Source: Anthropogastromicrobium aceti
GTDB lineage: Bacteria; Bacillota; Clostridia; Lachnospirales; Lachnospiraceae
Reading direction: 5' to 3' (one strand)
DNA: 64,000 nt
Assembly (NCBI RefSeq): GCF_025567095.1
Contig: NZ_JAOQJH010000020.1
The position numbers and the translations under genes are program-made. Position 1 is the first letter of the stretch. Each line of letters opens with the position of its first letter. Shown piece after piece: positions 34,177-43,213 of the stretch. The notes beneath the pieces were generated by a model. That model saw only the letters and a list, made by a program, of their open reading frames with translations. It was not told the DNA's origin and did no database searches.

Positions 34177-34806
34177 ATGAAGAAGGCTATTTTAGCAACA
34201 AAGGTCGGAATGACACAGATCTTCGACGAAAAGGGCACACTGGTTCCGGTTACCGTACTGCAGGCTGGACCATGTGTAGTAACACAGGTTAAGACCGTAG
34301 CAAACGACGGTTACAGCGCAGTTCAGGTAGGTTTCGTTGACAAGCGCGAGAAGCTGGTTAACAAGCCGGTTAAGGGACATTTTGACAAGGCTGGCGTTTC
34401 TTACAAGAGATTCGTAAGAGAGTTCAGACTTGATGATGCTGAGAATTACTCAGTTAAGGATGAGATTAAGGCAGACGTTTTCGCAGCAGGCGAGAAGGTT
34501 GATGCTACTGCAATCTCCAAAGGTAAGGGCTTCCAGGGCGCTATTAAGAGACACGGACAGTCCAGAGGACCTATGGCTCATGGTTCTAAGTACCATCGTC
34601 ATGCTGGTTCCAACGGCCCTGCAACAACACCAGGACGCGTATTCAAGGGTAAGCACATGCCAGGTCATATGGGACATGTACAGGTAACAATCCAGAACCT
34701 TGAGATCGTAAGAGTTGATGCTGAGCAGAACCTGATTCTGGTTAAGGGTGCAGTACCTGGACCGAAGAAGTCTTTAGTAACATTGAAGTATTCAGTAAAG
34801 GCTTGA
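34177..34806 (+). CDS. rplC: 50S ribosomal protein L3
   Basis: A 209-residue L3, an early-assembly protein near the peptidyl-transferase centre. Conserved GMTQIFDEKGTLVPVTVLQAG at the start and KGFQGAIKRHGQSRGPMAHGS, the loop that reaches the active site. ATG 34177 follows CAGGAGG; a frame from 34129 lacks a site. The 125-base rpsJ-rplC gap holds a small hairpin attggg-aaaa-tcccaat (34133-34149). Confidence 0.96.
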   Translation: MKKAILATKVGMTQIFDEKGTLVPVTVLQAGPCVVTQVKTVANDGYSAVQVGFVDKREKLVNKPVKGHFDKAGVSYKRFVREFRLDDAENYSVKDEIKADVFAAGEKVDATAISKGKGFQGAIKRHGQSRGPMAHGSKYHRHAGSNGPATTPGRVFKGKHMPGHMGHVQVTIQNLEIVRVDAEQNLILVKGAVPGPKKSLVTLKYSVKA

Positions 34807-34841
34807 TTGCTTTTACAGAAGTTGGAAGGAGGACCACACTA

Positions 34842-35462
34842 ATGGCTACAGTAGCTGTTTATAATATGCAGGGTGCCGAGGTCGGTAAGATGGATCTTAA
34901 TGATGCAATCTTTGGCGTAGAAGTCAATGAGCATCTGGTAAAGATGGTTGTTACCGCACATCTGGCAGCAGAGCGTCAGGGAACTCAGAAAGCAAAGACA
35001 CGTTCTGAGGTATCCGGAGGCGGAAGAAAACCATGGAAGCAGAAGGGAACCGGTCACGCAAGACAGGGTTCAACAAGAGCTCCGCAGTGGACAGGCGGTG
35101 GTGTTGTATTCGCTCCAGTACCGAGAGATTACACCATTAAGCTGAACAAGAAAGAGAAGAGAGCTGCTCTGAAGTCTGCTCTGACCAGCAGAGTACAGGA
35201 GAACAAGTTCATCGTTGTTGATGAGCTGGCTCTGAATGAGATTAAGACAAAGAAGTTCGTAGAAGTTATGAACAACCTTAAGGTTTCTAAGGCTTTAGTT
35301 GTTCTGGCTGAGGACGATCAGAACGTAATCAAGTCCGCAAGCAATGTAGCATCTGTAAAGACTGCAAATGCAGGCATGATCAACGTATACGATATTTTAA
35401 AGTACAGCACTGTTGTTGCTACTAAGGCAGCAGTAGAGAAGATTGAGGAGGTCTATGCGTAA
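34842..35462 (+). CDS. rplD: 50S ribosomal protein L4
   Basis: A 206-residue L4 whose extended loop lines the exit tunnel. SEVSGGGRKPWKQKGTGHAR and TRAPQWTGGG form that loop and appear wild type, the usual site of macrolide-resistance changes. In E. coli L4 represses the S10 operon. ATG 34842 follows GGAAGGAGG; the frame is open upstream but without a site. Its TAA overlaps the rplW ATG by one base. Confidence 0.96.
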   Translation: MATVAVYNMQGAEVGKMDLNDAIFGVEVNEHLVKMVVTAHLAAERQGTQKAKTRSEVSGGGRKPWKQKGTGHARQGSTRAPQWTGGGVVFAPVPRDYTIKLNKKEKRAALKSALTSRVQENKFIVVDELALNEIKTKKFVEVMNNLKVSKALVVLAEDDQNVIKSASNVASVKTANAGMINVYDILKYSTVVATKAAVEKIEEVYA

Positions 35463-35761
35463 TGGCTGATATTAGATATTATGACGTTATTTTAAAGCCG
35501 GTTGTTACAGAAAAGAGCATGGACATCATGGCTGACAAGAAGTACACCTTCCTGGTTCATCCGGAAGCTAACAAGGCAATGATCAAGGAAGCTGTAGAGA
35601 AGATGTTCCCTGGAACCGAGGTTAAGACCGTTAACACAATGAACAATGACGGAAAGACCAAGAGAAGAGGAAGAACAGAAGGAAAGACCGTAAAGACAAA
35701 GAAGGCAATCGTAACCTTGACTGAGAACAGCAAGGAGATTGAGGTATTTGCAGGTCTGTAA
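35462..35761 (+). CDS. rplW: 50S ribosomal protein L23
   Basis: A 99-residue L23 at the tunnel exit, docking site for trigger factor and SRP. The family pattern VILKPVVTEKSM, YTFLVHPEANKAMIKEAVE and the basic loop KTKRRGRTEGKTVKTKKA are present. Its RBS lies inside the end of rplD, implying translational coupling. Confidence 0.96.
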   Translation: MADIRYYDVILKPVVTEKSMDIMADKKYTFLVHPEANKAMIKEAVEKMFPGTEVKTVNTMNNDGKTKRRGRTEGKTVKTKKAIVTLTENSKEIEVFAGL

Positions 35762-35820
35762 TTCCCACAAGGAATATACGCACAAAAGCGTGACAATAAA
35801 TGCTGTAAAGGAGAACAATC

Positions 35821-36666
35821 ATGGGAATCAAAAAGTATACCCCATATACACCGTCCAGAAGAAATATGACGGGTCTGGATTTCACTGAGATCACAAAGAA
35901 TGCTCCAGAGAAGTCCCTGACAGTATCTTTAAAGAAGAACTCCGGCCGCAATAATCAGGGTAAAATTACCGTAAGACATCATGGCGGCGGTTCAAGAAGA
36001 AAATATAGAATCATTGATTTCAAGCGCAACAAGGATAACATTCCTGCAACCGTTCTTTCTATCGAGTACGATCCGAACAGAACAGCTAATATCGCTCTTA
36101 TCTGCTACGCAGATGGTCAGAAGGCTTACATCTTAGCTCCTCAGGGACTTAAGGTTGGTCAGAAGATCATGAACGGTGAGCATGCAGAGGCTAGACTTGG
36201 TAACTGTTTACCATTATCCTTAATTCCGATTGGTACTGAGGTACACAACGTTGAGCTGTATCCGGGTGCTGGTGCACAGATGGTACGTTCCGCTGGTGTT
36301 GCTGCTCAGTTGATGGCTAAGGAAGGCAAGTATGCTACCTTAAGACTTCCATCAGGTGAGATGAGAATGGTTCCGATCAACTGCCGTGCTACTATCGGTG
36401 TTGTTGGTAACGGAGAGCACTCTCTGGTTAACATTGGTAAGGCTGGACGTAAGCGTCACATGGGTATTCGCCCGACAGTCCGCGGTTCTGTTATGAACCC
36501 GAATGACCATCCACACGGTGGTGGTGAGGGACGTGCTCCGGTAGGACGTCCAGGTCCGTGTACACCTTGGGGTAAGCCTGCACTGGGTCTGAAGACCAGA
36601 TCTAAGAAGAAGGCATCCAATAAGCTGATCGTAAGAAGAAGAGACGGAAAAGCTTTATCTAAGTAA
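35821..36666 (+). CDS. rplB: 50S ribosomal protein L2
   Basis: A 281-residue L2, required for subunit association and peptidyl transfer. The C-terminal GSVMNPNDHPHGGGEGRAP segment holds the conserved histidine near the active site, and GKPALGLKTRSKKKASNKL follows. Normal length. ATG follows AAAGGAG. Confidence 0.97.
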   Translation: MGIKKYTPYTPSRRNMTGLDFTEITKNAPEKSLTVSLKKNSGRNNQGKITVRHHGGGSRRKYRIIDFKRNKDNIPATVLSIEYDPNRTANIALICYADGQKAYILAPQGLKVGQKIMNGEHAEARLGNCLPLSLIPIGTEVHNVELYPGAGAQMVRSAGVAAQLMAKEGKYATLRLPSGEMRMVPINCRATIGVVGNGEHSLVNIGKAGRKRHMGIRPTVRGSVMNPNDHPHGGGEGRAPVGRPGPCTPWGKPALGLKTRSKKKASNKLIVRRRDGKALSK

Positions 36667-36706
36667 TTTTGTCTCACATTGAATCGAATTAAGGAGGTTA
36701 AAACCT

Positions 36707-36985
36707 ATGGCTCGCTCATTAAAGAAAGGACCATTTGCTGACGAGAGTTTACTGAAGAAGGTAGACGCTATGAACGCAGCGGGACAGAAGCAGGTTATTA
36801 AGACCTGGTCTCGTCGTTCTACAATCTTCCCGCAGATGGTTGGACATACAATTGCAGTTCATGACGGAAGAAAGCATGTTCCGGTATATGTTACCGAGGA
36901 TATGGTAGGTCATAAGCTGGGCGAATTCGTTGCTACCAGAACCTTTAAAGGTCACGGTAAGGACGACAAGAAGAGCAAACGTTAA
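36707..36985 (+). CDS. rpsS: 30S ribosomal protein S19
   Basis: A 92-residue S19 of the 30S head, contacting S13 and the P-site region. MARSLKKGPFADESLLKKVD and the RRSTIFPQMVGHTIAVHDGR core are typical. ATG follows TTAAGGAGG. Confidence 0.97.
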   Translation: MARSLKKGPFADESLLKKVDAMNAAGQKQVIKTWSRRSTIFPQMVGHTIAVHDGRKHVPVYVTEDMVGHKLGEFVATRTFKGHGKDDKKSKR

Positions 36986-37017
36986 TCGGATATACTTGAA
37001 AGGAGGTAACACAAGTC

Positions 37018-37404
37018 ATGGCAAAAGGACATAGATCCCAAATTAAGAGAGCAAGAAATGAGCAGAAGGACACCAGACCATCTGCAACCCTTTCTTATGC
37101 AAGAGTTTCTGTTCAGAAGGCTTGTTTTGTATTAGATGCCATTAGAGGCAAGGACGTTGCAACTGCACTTGGTATTGTAACTTACAATCCGAGATATGCA
37201 TCTTCTTTAATCAAGAAGCTGCTTGAGTCTGCAGTAGCAAACGCAGAGAACAATAATGGAATGAAGGCAGGTAACCTTTACGTAGAGGAGTGCTACGCTA
37301 ACCAGGCACCTACCATGAAGAGAATCAAACCGAGAGCACAGGGTAGAGCTTATCGTATCTTAAAGAGAACAAGCCACATTACTGTAGTTCTGAACGAGAA
37401 ATAA
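37018..37404 (+). CDS. rplV: 50S ribosomal protein L22
   Basis: A 128-residue L22 with its beta hairpin (PTMKRIKPRAQGRAYRILKR) reaching into the exit tunnel. No deletion or duplication in the hairpin, the change linked to macrolide resistance, is seen. ATG follows GAAAGGAGG. Confidence 0.97.
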   Translation: MAKGHRSQIKRARNEQKDTRPSATLSYARVSVQKACFVLDAIRGKDVATALGIVTYNPRYASSLIKKLLESAVANAENNNGMKAGNLYVEECYANQAPTMKRIKPRAQGRAYRILKRTSHITVVLNEK

Positions 37405-37416
37405 TAGGAGGGCACT

Positions 37417-38076
37417 ATGGGACAGAAAGTTAATCCTCATGGCATGAGAGTCGGCATCATCAAGGACTGGAATTCCAAGTGGTATGCTGAAGCTGATTTT
37501 TCTGATAACCTTGTAGAGGACTACAATATCAGAAAGTTCTTAAAGAAGAAGTTATACAGTGCTGGTGTATCTAAGATCGACATCGAGCGTGCATCAGACC
37601 GTGTTAAGATTATTATCTTCACTGCTAAGCCGGGTATTGTAATCGGCAAGGGCGGAGCTGAGATCGAGAAGTTAAAGGGCGAGCTTGCTCCGTACGTAAA
37701 TGGCAAGAAGGTTTTTGTAGATATTAAAGAGGTTAAGAGACCGGATAAGGAAGCTGTTTTAGTAGCTGAGAACATTGCTGCACAGCTTGAGAACCGTGTA
37801 TCTTTCCGTAGAGCTATGAAGTCCGTTATGAGCAGAGCTATGAAGTCTGGTGCTCTTGGTATCAAGACAACCTGTTCTGGACGTCTGGGCGGTGCTGATA
37901 TGGCCCGTACCGAAACTTACAGCGATGGAACTATCCCGCTGCAGACTCTGCGTGCTGACATTGATTATGGTTTCGCAGAGGCAAACACTACCTACGGTAA
38001 GGTTGGTGTTAAGGTTTGGATCTACAAGGGTGAGGTCCTTCCTACCAAGTCTAACAAGGAAGGGAGCGATAAATAA
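37417..38076 (+). CDS. rpsC: 30S ribosomal protein S3
   Basis: A 219-residue S3 with a KH type II domain (GIVIGKGGAEIEKLK) and the C-terminal domain around GRLGGADMARTE; part of the mRNA entry helicase. ATG follows TAGGAGGG, 12 bases after rplV. Confidence 0.97.
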   Translation: MGQKVNPHGMRVGIIKDWNSKWYAEADFSDNLVEDYNIRKFLKKKLYSAGVSKIDIERASDRVKIIIFTAKPGIVIGKGGAEIEKLKGELAPYVNGKKVFVDIKEVKRPDKEAVLVAENIAAQLENRVSFRRAMKSVMSRAMKSGALGIKTTCSGRLGGADMARTETYSDGTIPLQTLRADIDYGFAEANTTYGKVGVKVWIYKGEVLPTKSNKEGSDK

Positions 38077-38078
38077 TT

Positions 38079-38516
38079 ATGTTAATGCCAAAGAGAGTTA
38101 AGCGTCGTAAGCAGTTCCGCGGTTCTATGGCTGGTAAGGCTAACAGAGGAACTACGATCACCTATGGTGAGTACGGTATTGTTGCTACCGAGCCTTGTTG
38201 GATTAAGTCCAACCAGATCGAGGCAGCTCGTATTGCCATGACACGTTACATCAAGCGTGGTGGCCAGGTATTCATTAAGATTTTCCCAGATAAGCCAGTA
38301 TCCGCAAAGCCGGCTGAGACTCGTATGGGTTCCGGAAAGGGTGCTCTTGAGTATTGGGTAGCAGTAGTAAAGCCAGGCCGCGTTCTCTTCGAGATCGGCG
38401 GTGTGGATGAAGCAACAGCAAAGGAAGCTCTTCGTCTTGCAACACACAAGTTGCCACTGAAGTGTAAGATCGTTTCCAAGGCAGACTTAGAAGGCGGTGA
38501 TAACAGTGAAAATTAA
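38079..38516 (+). CDS. rplP: 50S ribosomal protein L16
   Basis: A 145-residue L16, which contacts A-site tRNA. MLMPKRVKRRKQFRGSM is the family start, AETRMGSGKGALEYWVAVVK the core. It begins two bases after the rpsC stop, with its site (AAGGAAGGGAG) inside rpsC, and overlaps rpmC by 11 bases. Confidence 0.97.
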   Translation: MLMPKRVKRRKQFRGSMAGKANRGTTITYGEYGIVATEPCWIKSNQIEAARIAMTRYIKRGGQVFIKIFPDKPVSAKPAETRMGSGKGALEYWVAVVKPGRVLFEIGGVDEATAKEALRLATHKLPLKCKIVSKADLEGGDNSEN

Positions 38517-38706
38517 TAAGTATGTAGAAGAACTTAATGCGAAATCGTCCGCAGAGTTAAATGAAGAATTAGTAGCTGCTAAGAAGGAACTTTTTAATTT
38601 AAGATTCCAGAATGCAACCAACCAGTTAGATAATACCAGCAGAATCAAAGAGGTTCGTAAGAATATTGCAAGAATTCAGACTGTTTTGGCTGCCAAGGCA
38701 AACTAA
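38506..38706 (+). CDS. rpmC: 50S ribosomal protein L29
   Basis: A 66-residue two-helix L29 at the tunnel exit (ELNEELVAAKKELFNLRFQ, RIKEVRKNIARIQTVL). GTG at 38506, behind AAGGCGG, gives MKINKYVEELNAK; an earlier GTG at 38497 is less likely. It overlaps rplP and is directly followed by rpsQ. Confidence 0.94.
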   Translation: MKINKYVEELNAKSSAELNEELVAAKKELFNLRFQNATNQLDNTSRIKEVRKNIARIQTVLAAKAN

Positions 38707-38727
38707 ATGGCAACGAAAGGAATGGTT

Positions 38728-38985
38728 ATGGAAGAGAGAAATCTGAGAAAGACCCGTACAGGTAAGGTTGTCAGCAACAAGATGGACAAGACCATTGTCG
38801 TTGCTGTTGAGAATAATGTAAAGCACCCGGTTATCGGTAAGATCGTTAAGAGAACCTACAAGCTGAAGGCTCACGACGAGAACAACACCTGCAACATCGG
38901 TGACACCGTAAAGGTTATGGAGACTAGACCGCTGTCTAAGGACAAGAGATGGAGACTGGTTGAAGTAATCGAGCGTGCGAAGTAA
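38728..38985 (+). CDS. rpsQ: 30S ribosomal protein S17
   Basis: An 85-residue S17 (MEERNLRKTRTGKVVSNKMD), an OB-fold protein that binds 16S rRNA early. ATG 38728 is chosen since AAAGGA lies 7 bases before it and the start matches family length (about 85-87); ATG 38707, directly after the rpmC stop, would add seven unmatched residues. Confidence 0.93.
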   Translation: MEERNLRKTRTGKVVSNKMDKTIVVAVENNVKHPVIGKIVKRTYKLKAHDENNTCNIGDTVKVMETRPLSKDKRWRLVEVIERAK

Positions 38986-39050
38986 TTTTTCGATTTTCAA
39001 GTGAGTTAATGAATAGATCCTGAATCGTTTCAGGACGGAAGGAGTAAGGC

Positions 39051-39419
39051 ATGATTCAGCAGGAAACCAGATTAAAGGTTGCTGATAACAGCGGAGCAAA
39101 GGAGCTCCTTTGCATCCGTGTTATGGGTGGATCTACAAGAAGATATGCAGATATCGGTGATGTTATCGTTGCTTCCGTTAAAGATGCAACACCAGGCGGT
39201 GTTGTAAAGAAGGGCGACGTTGTAAAGGCCGTAGTTGTTCGTACTGTAAAGGGTGTTCATCGTGCAGACGGTTCTTATATCAAGTTCGATGAGAACGCAG
39301 CAGTTATTATCAAGGAGGATAAGACTCCAAGAGGAACCCGTATTTTTGGACCAGTTGCAAGAGAGTTAAGAGAGAAGCAGTTCATGAAGATCGTTTCTCT
39401 GGCTCCGGAAGTATTATAA
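39051..39419 (+). CDS. rplN: 50S ribosomal protein L14
   Basis: A 122-residue L14, part of the intersubunit face. Start MIQQETRLKVADNSGAKELL and end ELREKQFMKIVSLAPEVL match the family exactly in length. ATG follows GGAAGGAG. Confidence 0.98.
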   Translation: MIQQETRLKVADNSGAKELLCIRVMGGSTRRYADIGDVIVASVKDATPGGVVKKGDVVKAVVVRTVKGVHRADGSYIKFDENAAVIIKEDKTPRGTRIFGPVARELREKQFMKIVSLAPEVL

Positions 39420-39433
39420 GGAGGATCACGACT

Positions 39434-39742
39434 GTGGCTAGCAAGATTAAGAAGGGCGATACCGTTAAGGTTATCGCCGGCAAGGATAAAGAAAAGGAAG
39501 GCAAGGTTCTTTCTGTAGACGCTAAGAACAACAAGGTTGTTGTTGAGGGCGTTAATATGGTAACAAAGCACAGCAAGCCAAGCGCAGCTAATCAGCAGGG
39601 CGGAATCATCGAGAAGGAAGCTCCGATCGATCTTTCTAACGTAATGTACAGCGCTAAGGGACAGGCTGTAAGAGTTGGCTTCTCTGTTCAGGACGGCAAG
39701 AAGGTTCGTGTAAACAAGAAGACCGGCGAGGTTATCGACTAA
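39434..39742 (+). CDS. rplX: 50S ribosomal protein L24
   Basis: A 102-residue L24 with an N-terminal KOW motif (KIKKGDTVKVIAGKDKEKEG) and a loop over the exit tunnel. GTG start behind AAGGAGG, 14 bases after rplN. It initiates 50S assembly. Confidence 0.97.
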   Translation: MASKIKKGDTVKVIAGKDKEKEGKVLSVDAKNNKVVVEGVNMVTKHSKPSAANQQGGIIEKEAPIDLSNVMYSAKGQAVRVGFSVQDGKKVRVNKKTGEVID

Positions 39743-39764
39743 TACAGAGAGGAGGTAAGAAACA

Positions 39765-40307
39765 GTGAGTGCAAGATTAAAGGAAATGTATCAGAACGAG
39801 ATGGTTGATGCCATGATTAAGAAGTTCGGCTACAAGAACATCATGGAAGTTCCGAAGCTTGACAAGATCGTAGTAAATATGGGTGTTGGCGAAGCTAAGG
39901 AAAATGCGAAGCTGCTTGATTCTGCTGTAAAGGATATGGAGATCATTACCGGACAGAAGGCTATCGTAACAAAGGCTAAGAAGTCCGTTGCTAACTTCAA
40001 GATCAGAGAGGGTATGCCGATCGGCTGCAAGACCACTCTTCGCGGAGACAAGATGTATGAGTTCGCTGATCGTCTGATCAACCTGGCTTTACCTCGTGTA
40101 CGTGACTTCAGAGGTGTAAGCGCTAATTCATTTGATGGCAGAGGTAATTATGCTCTGGGTATCAAAGAGCAGTTAATCTTCCCTGAGATCGAGTATGACA
40201 AGATTGATAAGACCAGAGGTATGGATATCATTTTTGTTACTACCGCTAAGACAGACGAAGAGGCACGTTATTTACTGACATTATTTAATATGCCGTTTGA
40301 AAAATAA
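39765..40307 (+). CDS. rplE: 50S ribosomal protein L5
   Basis: A 180-residue L5, binding 5S rRNA and forming an intersubunit bridge. Conserved VVNMGVGEA, FKIREGMPIGCKTTLRG and RGMDIIFVTTAKTDEEAR. GTG start behind AGAGGAGG. Confidence 0.97.
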   Translation: MSARLKEMYQNEMVDAMIKKFGYKNIMEVPKLDKIVVNMGVGEAKENAKLLDSAVKDMEIITGQKAIVTKAKKSVANFKIREGMPIGCKTTLRGDKMYEFADRLINLALPRVRDFRGVSANSFDGRGNYALGIKEQLIFPEIEYDKIDKTRGMDIIFVTTAKTDEEARYLLTLFNMPFEK

Positions 40308-40323
40308 TTAGGAGGAGATTTCC

Positions 40324-40509
40324 ATGGCAAAGACTTCTATGAAGATTAAGCAGTCCAAGAAAGCAAAGTTTTCTACACAGGAATATACCCGTTGTAGAAT
40401 TTGCGGACGTCCGCACGCTTATTTAAGAAAATACGGCATCTGCAGAATTTGCTTCCGTGAATTAGCATATAAGGGTGAGATCCCGGGAGTTAAGAAGGCA
40501 AGCTGGTAA
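40324..40509 (+). CDS. rpsZ: 30S ribosomal protein S14, zinc type
   Basis: A 61-residue S14 of the short, zinc-binding form, with C24/C27 and C40/C43. This is the usual type in Firmicutes. ATG follows TTAGGAGG. It is followed by an 89-base gap with hairpin gcacagggca/tgcctttgtgc (about 40516-40539). Confidence 0.97.
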   Translation: MAKTSMKIKQSKKAKFSTQEYTRCRICGRPHAYLRKYGICRICFRELAYKGEIPGVKKASW

Positions 40510-40598
40510 GCAATATGCACAGGGCATTTTGCCTTTGTGCGGCTACCCGGCCAGACTTACAAACCAGTGAAGAGTAGTATATAAGGAGGAAAACTTCA

Positions 40599-41000
40599 AT
40601 GGCAATGAGCGATCCAGTTGCAGATATGCTTACAAGAATCCGTAATGCAAATACTGCAAAGCATGATACAGTAGATATTCCGGCATCCAAGATGAAGGTT
40701 GCAATCGCAGATATCCTTGTTAACGAGGGATATATTGAGAAGTATGAGTTAGTTGAGGATGGTAATTTCAAGAACATCCATGTAGTTTTAAAGTATGGTA
40801 AGGACAAGAACGAGAAGGTTATCACTGGTTTAAAGAAAATTTCCAAGCCAGGCCTTCGTGTTTACGCAAATTGTGAGGATCTTCCTCATGTTCTGGGCGG
40901 ACTTGGTATCGCAATCGTTTCTACCAATAAGGGTGTAATGACCGATAAGGAAGCAAGAAAGCTCAATGTAGGCGGAGAGGTATTAGCGTTCGTTTGGTAA
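40599..41000 (+). CDS. rpsH: 30S ribosomal protein S8
   Basis: A 133-residue S8, primary binder of 16S helix 21 and, in E. coli, repressor of the spc operon. MSDPVADMLTRIRNAN and the C-terminal GLGIAIVSTNKGVMTDKEAR are conserved. ATG follows AAGGAGG after a spacer with a hairpin that could be a control site, but I cannot match it to the known S8 site. Confidence 0.97.
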   Translation: MAMSDPVADMLTRIRNANTAKHDTVDIPASKMKVAIADILVNEGYIEKYELVEDGNFKNIHVVLKYGKDKNEKVITGLKKISKPGLRVYANCEDLPHVLGGLGIAIVSTNKGVMTDKEARKLNVGGEVLAFVW

Positions 41001-41097
41001 TAAGCGAGCGAGATTATCGCATAAGGCAAGTGGCAGCGATTAGGTTGCCATACTGCCATGCATTTAAATAGAATCCACATATATAGGAGGTATGGGC

Positions 41098-41640
41098 ATG
41101 TCACGAATTGGAAGGATGCCGATCGCTATCCCAGCAGGAGTAACTGTTACGGTAGCAGAAAATAACACGGTGACTGTAAAAGGACCAAAGGGAACTCTTG
41201 AGAGAACTTTTGCTCCAGAATTAGGAATTAAGGTTGAGGGCAGCGAAGTAGTTGTTACTAGACCAAACGATTCAAAGAAGAGTAAGTCTTTACATGGTCT
41301 GACAAGAACTCTGATCAATAACATGGTTATTGGTGTAAGCGTAGGCTTCGAGAAGGTTCTTGAGATCAATGGTGTTGGTTATAGAGGAGCTAAGCAGGGC
41401 AAGAAGCTCGTGCTGAACCTTGGATATTCTCACCCGGTTGAAATTGCTGATCCAGAAGGTATTGAGACTGTTATGGAAGGACAGAACAAGATCATTATCA
41501 AGGGTATTGATAAGGAGAAGGTTGGTCAGTTCGCAGCAGAGATCAGAACTAAGAGAGAGCCAGAGCCGTATAAGGGCAAGGGTATCAAGTACGCTGATGA
41601 GACAATCAGACGTAAGGTTGGTAAGACCGGTAAGAAATAA
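41098..41640 (+). CDS. rplF: 50S ribosomal protein L6
   Basis: A 180-residue L6 near the sarcin-ricin loop. SRIGRMPIAIPAGVTV start and the C-terminal EPEPYKGKGIKYADETIRRK are typical. ATG 41098 has TAGGAGG 7 bases before it; ATG 41092 is too close. Confidence 0.96.
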   Translation: MSRIGRMPIAIPAGVTVTVAENNTVTVKGPKGTLERTFAPELGIKVEGSEVVVTRPNDSKKSKSLHGLTRTLINNMVIGVSVGFEKVLEINGVGYRGAKQGKKLVLNLGYSHPVEIADPEGIETVMEGQNKIIIKGIDKEKVGQFAAEIRTKREPEPYKGKGIKYADETIRRKVGKTGKK

Positions 41641-41659
41641 ATAAGGAGAGTGAGAAAGA

Positions 41660-42028
41660 ATGGTTAGTAAGGTATCTAGATCAAAGGTTCGCGAAGAAAA
41701 GCATAGAAGAATGCGCAGACATATTATCGGTACTCCTGAAAGACCTCGTATGGCAGTGTTCAGAAGCAACAACCATATGTATGTTCAGATTATTGATGAT
41801 GTAGCAAAGACAACCTTAGTGTCAGCTTCTACTCTTCAGAAAGACGTTAAGGAAAAATTAGAAAAGACCAACGATGTAGCAGCAGCTGCATATTTAGGAA
41901 CTGTTATTGCAAAGAAAGCTCAGGAAGCTGGAATCAAGTCTGTTGTATTTGACAGAGGTGGCTTCATTTATCAGGGTAAGATTCAGGCACTGGCAGATGC
42001 AGCAAGAGAAGCTGGTCTGGAATTCTAA
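41660..42028 (+). CDS. rplR: 50S ribosomal protein L18
   Basis: A 122-residue L18, which binds 5S rRNA together with L5. HRRMRRHIIGTPERPRMAVF and the end DRGGFIYQGKIQALADAARE fit the family. ATG behind AAGGAGAG. Confidence 0.97.
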   Translation: MVSKVSRSKVREEKHRRMRRHIIGTPERPRMAVFRSNNHMYVQIIDDVAKTTLVSASTLQKDVKEKLEKTNDVAAAAYLGTVIAKKAQEAGIKSVVFDRGGFIYQGKIQALADAAREAGLEF

Positions 42029-42047
42029 TCAAGGAGGAAGAAGACAC

Positions 42048-42557
42048 ATGAAACGTACAAATATTGACGCAACTCAGCTTGAATTAGCTGATACCGTAGT
42101 TGCTATCAAGCGTGTATCCAAGACCGTTAAGGGTGGACGTACCATGCGTTTCTCCGCTCTGGTTGTAGTTGGAGACAAGAATGGTCATGTAGGTGTTGGT
42201 ATGGGCAAGGCTGCTGAGATCCCGGAGGCAATCCGTAAGGGTAAGCAGGCAGCTGAGAAGAACATGATTACCGTTCCGCTTGATGAGAATAAGAGTATCC
42301 CACACGATTTTATTGGAAAGTTCGGAAGCGCATCTGTACTTCTGAAGAAGTCCCCGGAAGGTACCGGTATCATCGCAGGCGGTCCAGCTCGTTCCGTACT
42401 TGAGTTCGCAGGCGTAGAGAATATCCGTACTAAGTCCTTAGGCTCCAGCAACAAGGCTAACGTTGTTCTTGCAACATTGGCTGGTCTGGCTGCTCTGAAG
42501 ACCCCGGAGGAAGTTGCAAAGCGTCGCGGTAAGACTGTAGAAGAGATTATCGGCTAA
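42048..42557 (+). CDS. rpsE: 30S ribosomal protein S5
   Basis: A 169-residue S5 of the decoding and entry region. The N-terminal dsRNA-binding fold has RVSKTVKGGRTMRFSALVVV, the site where spectinomycin-resistance changes occur; it looks wild type. ATG 42048 behind AAGGAGG; the much longer open frame upstream (from 41907) overlaps rplR and is rejected. Confidence 0.96.
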   Translation: MKRTNIDATQLELADTVVAIKRVSKTVKGGRTMRFSALVVVGDKNGHVGVGMGKAAEIPEAIRKGKQAAEKNMITVPLDENKSIPHDFIGKFGSASVLLKKSPEGTGIIAGGPARSVLEFAGVENIRTKSLGSSNKANVVLATLAGLAALKTPEEVAKRRGKTVEEIIG

Positions 42558-42570
42558 GGAGGGAAATACA

Positions 42571-42753
42571 ATGGCTGAAAAGTTAAAGATCACATTAGTG
42601 AAGTCCCCGATTGGTGCAATCCCAAAGCAGAGAGCAACCGTAGAGGCTCTTGGACTTCGCAAGCTTAACAAGACTGTTGAGCTGCCGGATAACGATGCTG
42701 TAAGAGGCATGGTATGGCATGTAAAGCATTTAGTAAAGGTTGAAGAGATTTAA
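42571..42753 (+). CDS. rpmD: 50S ribosomal protein L30
   Basis: A 60-residue L30 (KITLVKSPIGAIPKQRATVEAL) with the NDAVRGMVWHVKHLV end, common bacterial size. ATG follows AAGGAGGG. Confidence 0.96.
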   Translation: MAEKLKITLVKSPIGAIPKQRATVEALGLRKLNKTVELPDNDAVRGMVWHVKHLVKVEEI

Positions 42754-42772
42754 TTTCAGAGGAGGTTACGTG

Positions 42773-43213
42773 ATGGACTTATCTAATTTAAAGGCAGCTG
42801 AAGGCTCCGTACACAGCGGTAATTTCAGAAGAGGCCGTGGACATGGTTCGGGCAACGGTAAGACTGCTGGTAAGGGCCATAAGGGTCAGAAGGCACGTTC
42901 TGGAGCACCAAGAATCGGTTTCGAGGGTGGTCAGATGCCGTTATACAGAAGACTTCCTAAGAGAGGCTTCACAAATAGAAATACAAAGCTCGTTGCATAC
43001 GTTAACGTAGAGAAACTTAACAAGTTTGAGGATGGCGCAGTAGTTGACATCCAGACTTTAGTTGAGGCTGGTGCAGTAAAGAACAGATTTGATGCTGTAA
43101 AGATTCTTGGAAACGGAGACCTGACCAAGAAGCTGACCGTTAAGGCAAACGCTTTCTCTGAGGGAGCTAAGGCTAAGATCGAGGCTGTTGGTGGAAACGT
43201 AGAGGTGATCTAA
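42773..43213 (+). CDS. rplO: 50S ribosomal protein L15
   Basis: A 146-residue L15 with the Gly/Arg/Lys-rich N-terminal extension (RRGRGHGSGNGKTAGKGHKG) that enters the rRNA core. ATG 42773 follows AGAGGAGG; an open frame from 42740 overlaps rpmD. Its TAA overlaps the secY ATG by one base. Confidence 0.96.
   Translation: MDLSNLKAAEGSVHSGNFRRGRGHGSGNGKTAGKGHKGQKARSGAPRIGFEGGQMPLYRRLPKRGFTNRNTKLVAYVNVEKLNKFEDGAVVDIQTLVEAGAVKNRFDAVKILGNGDLTKKLTVKANAFSEGAKAKIEAVGGNVEVI

Noticed and set aside
41001..41091. Hairpin tggcag...ctgcca between rpsH and rplF as a regulatory site
   Set aside because: Short stems with a large loop and no match to a known ribosomal-protein site.
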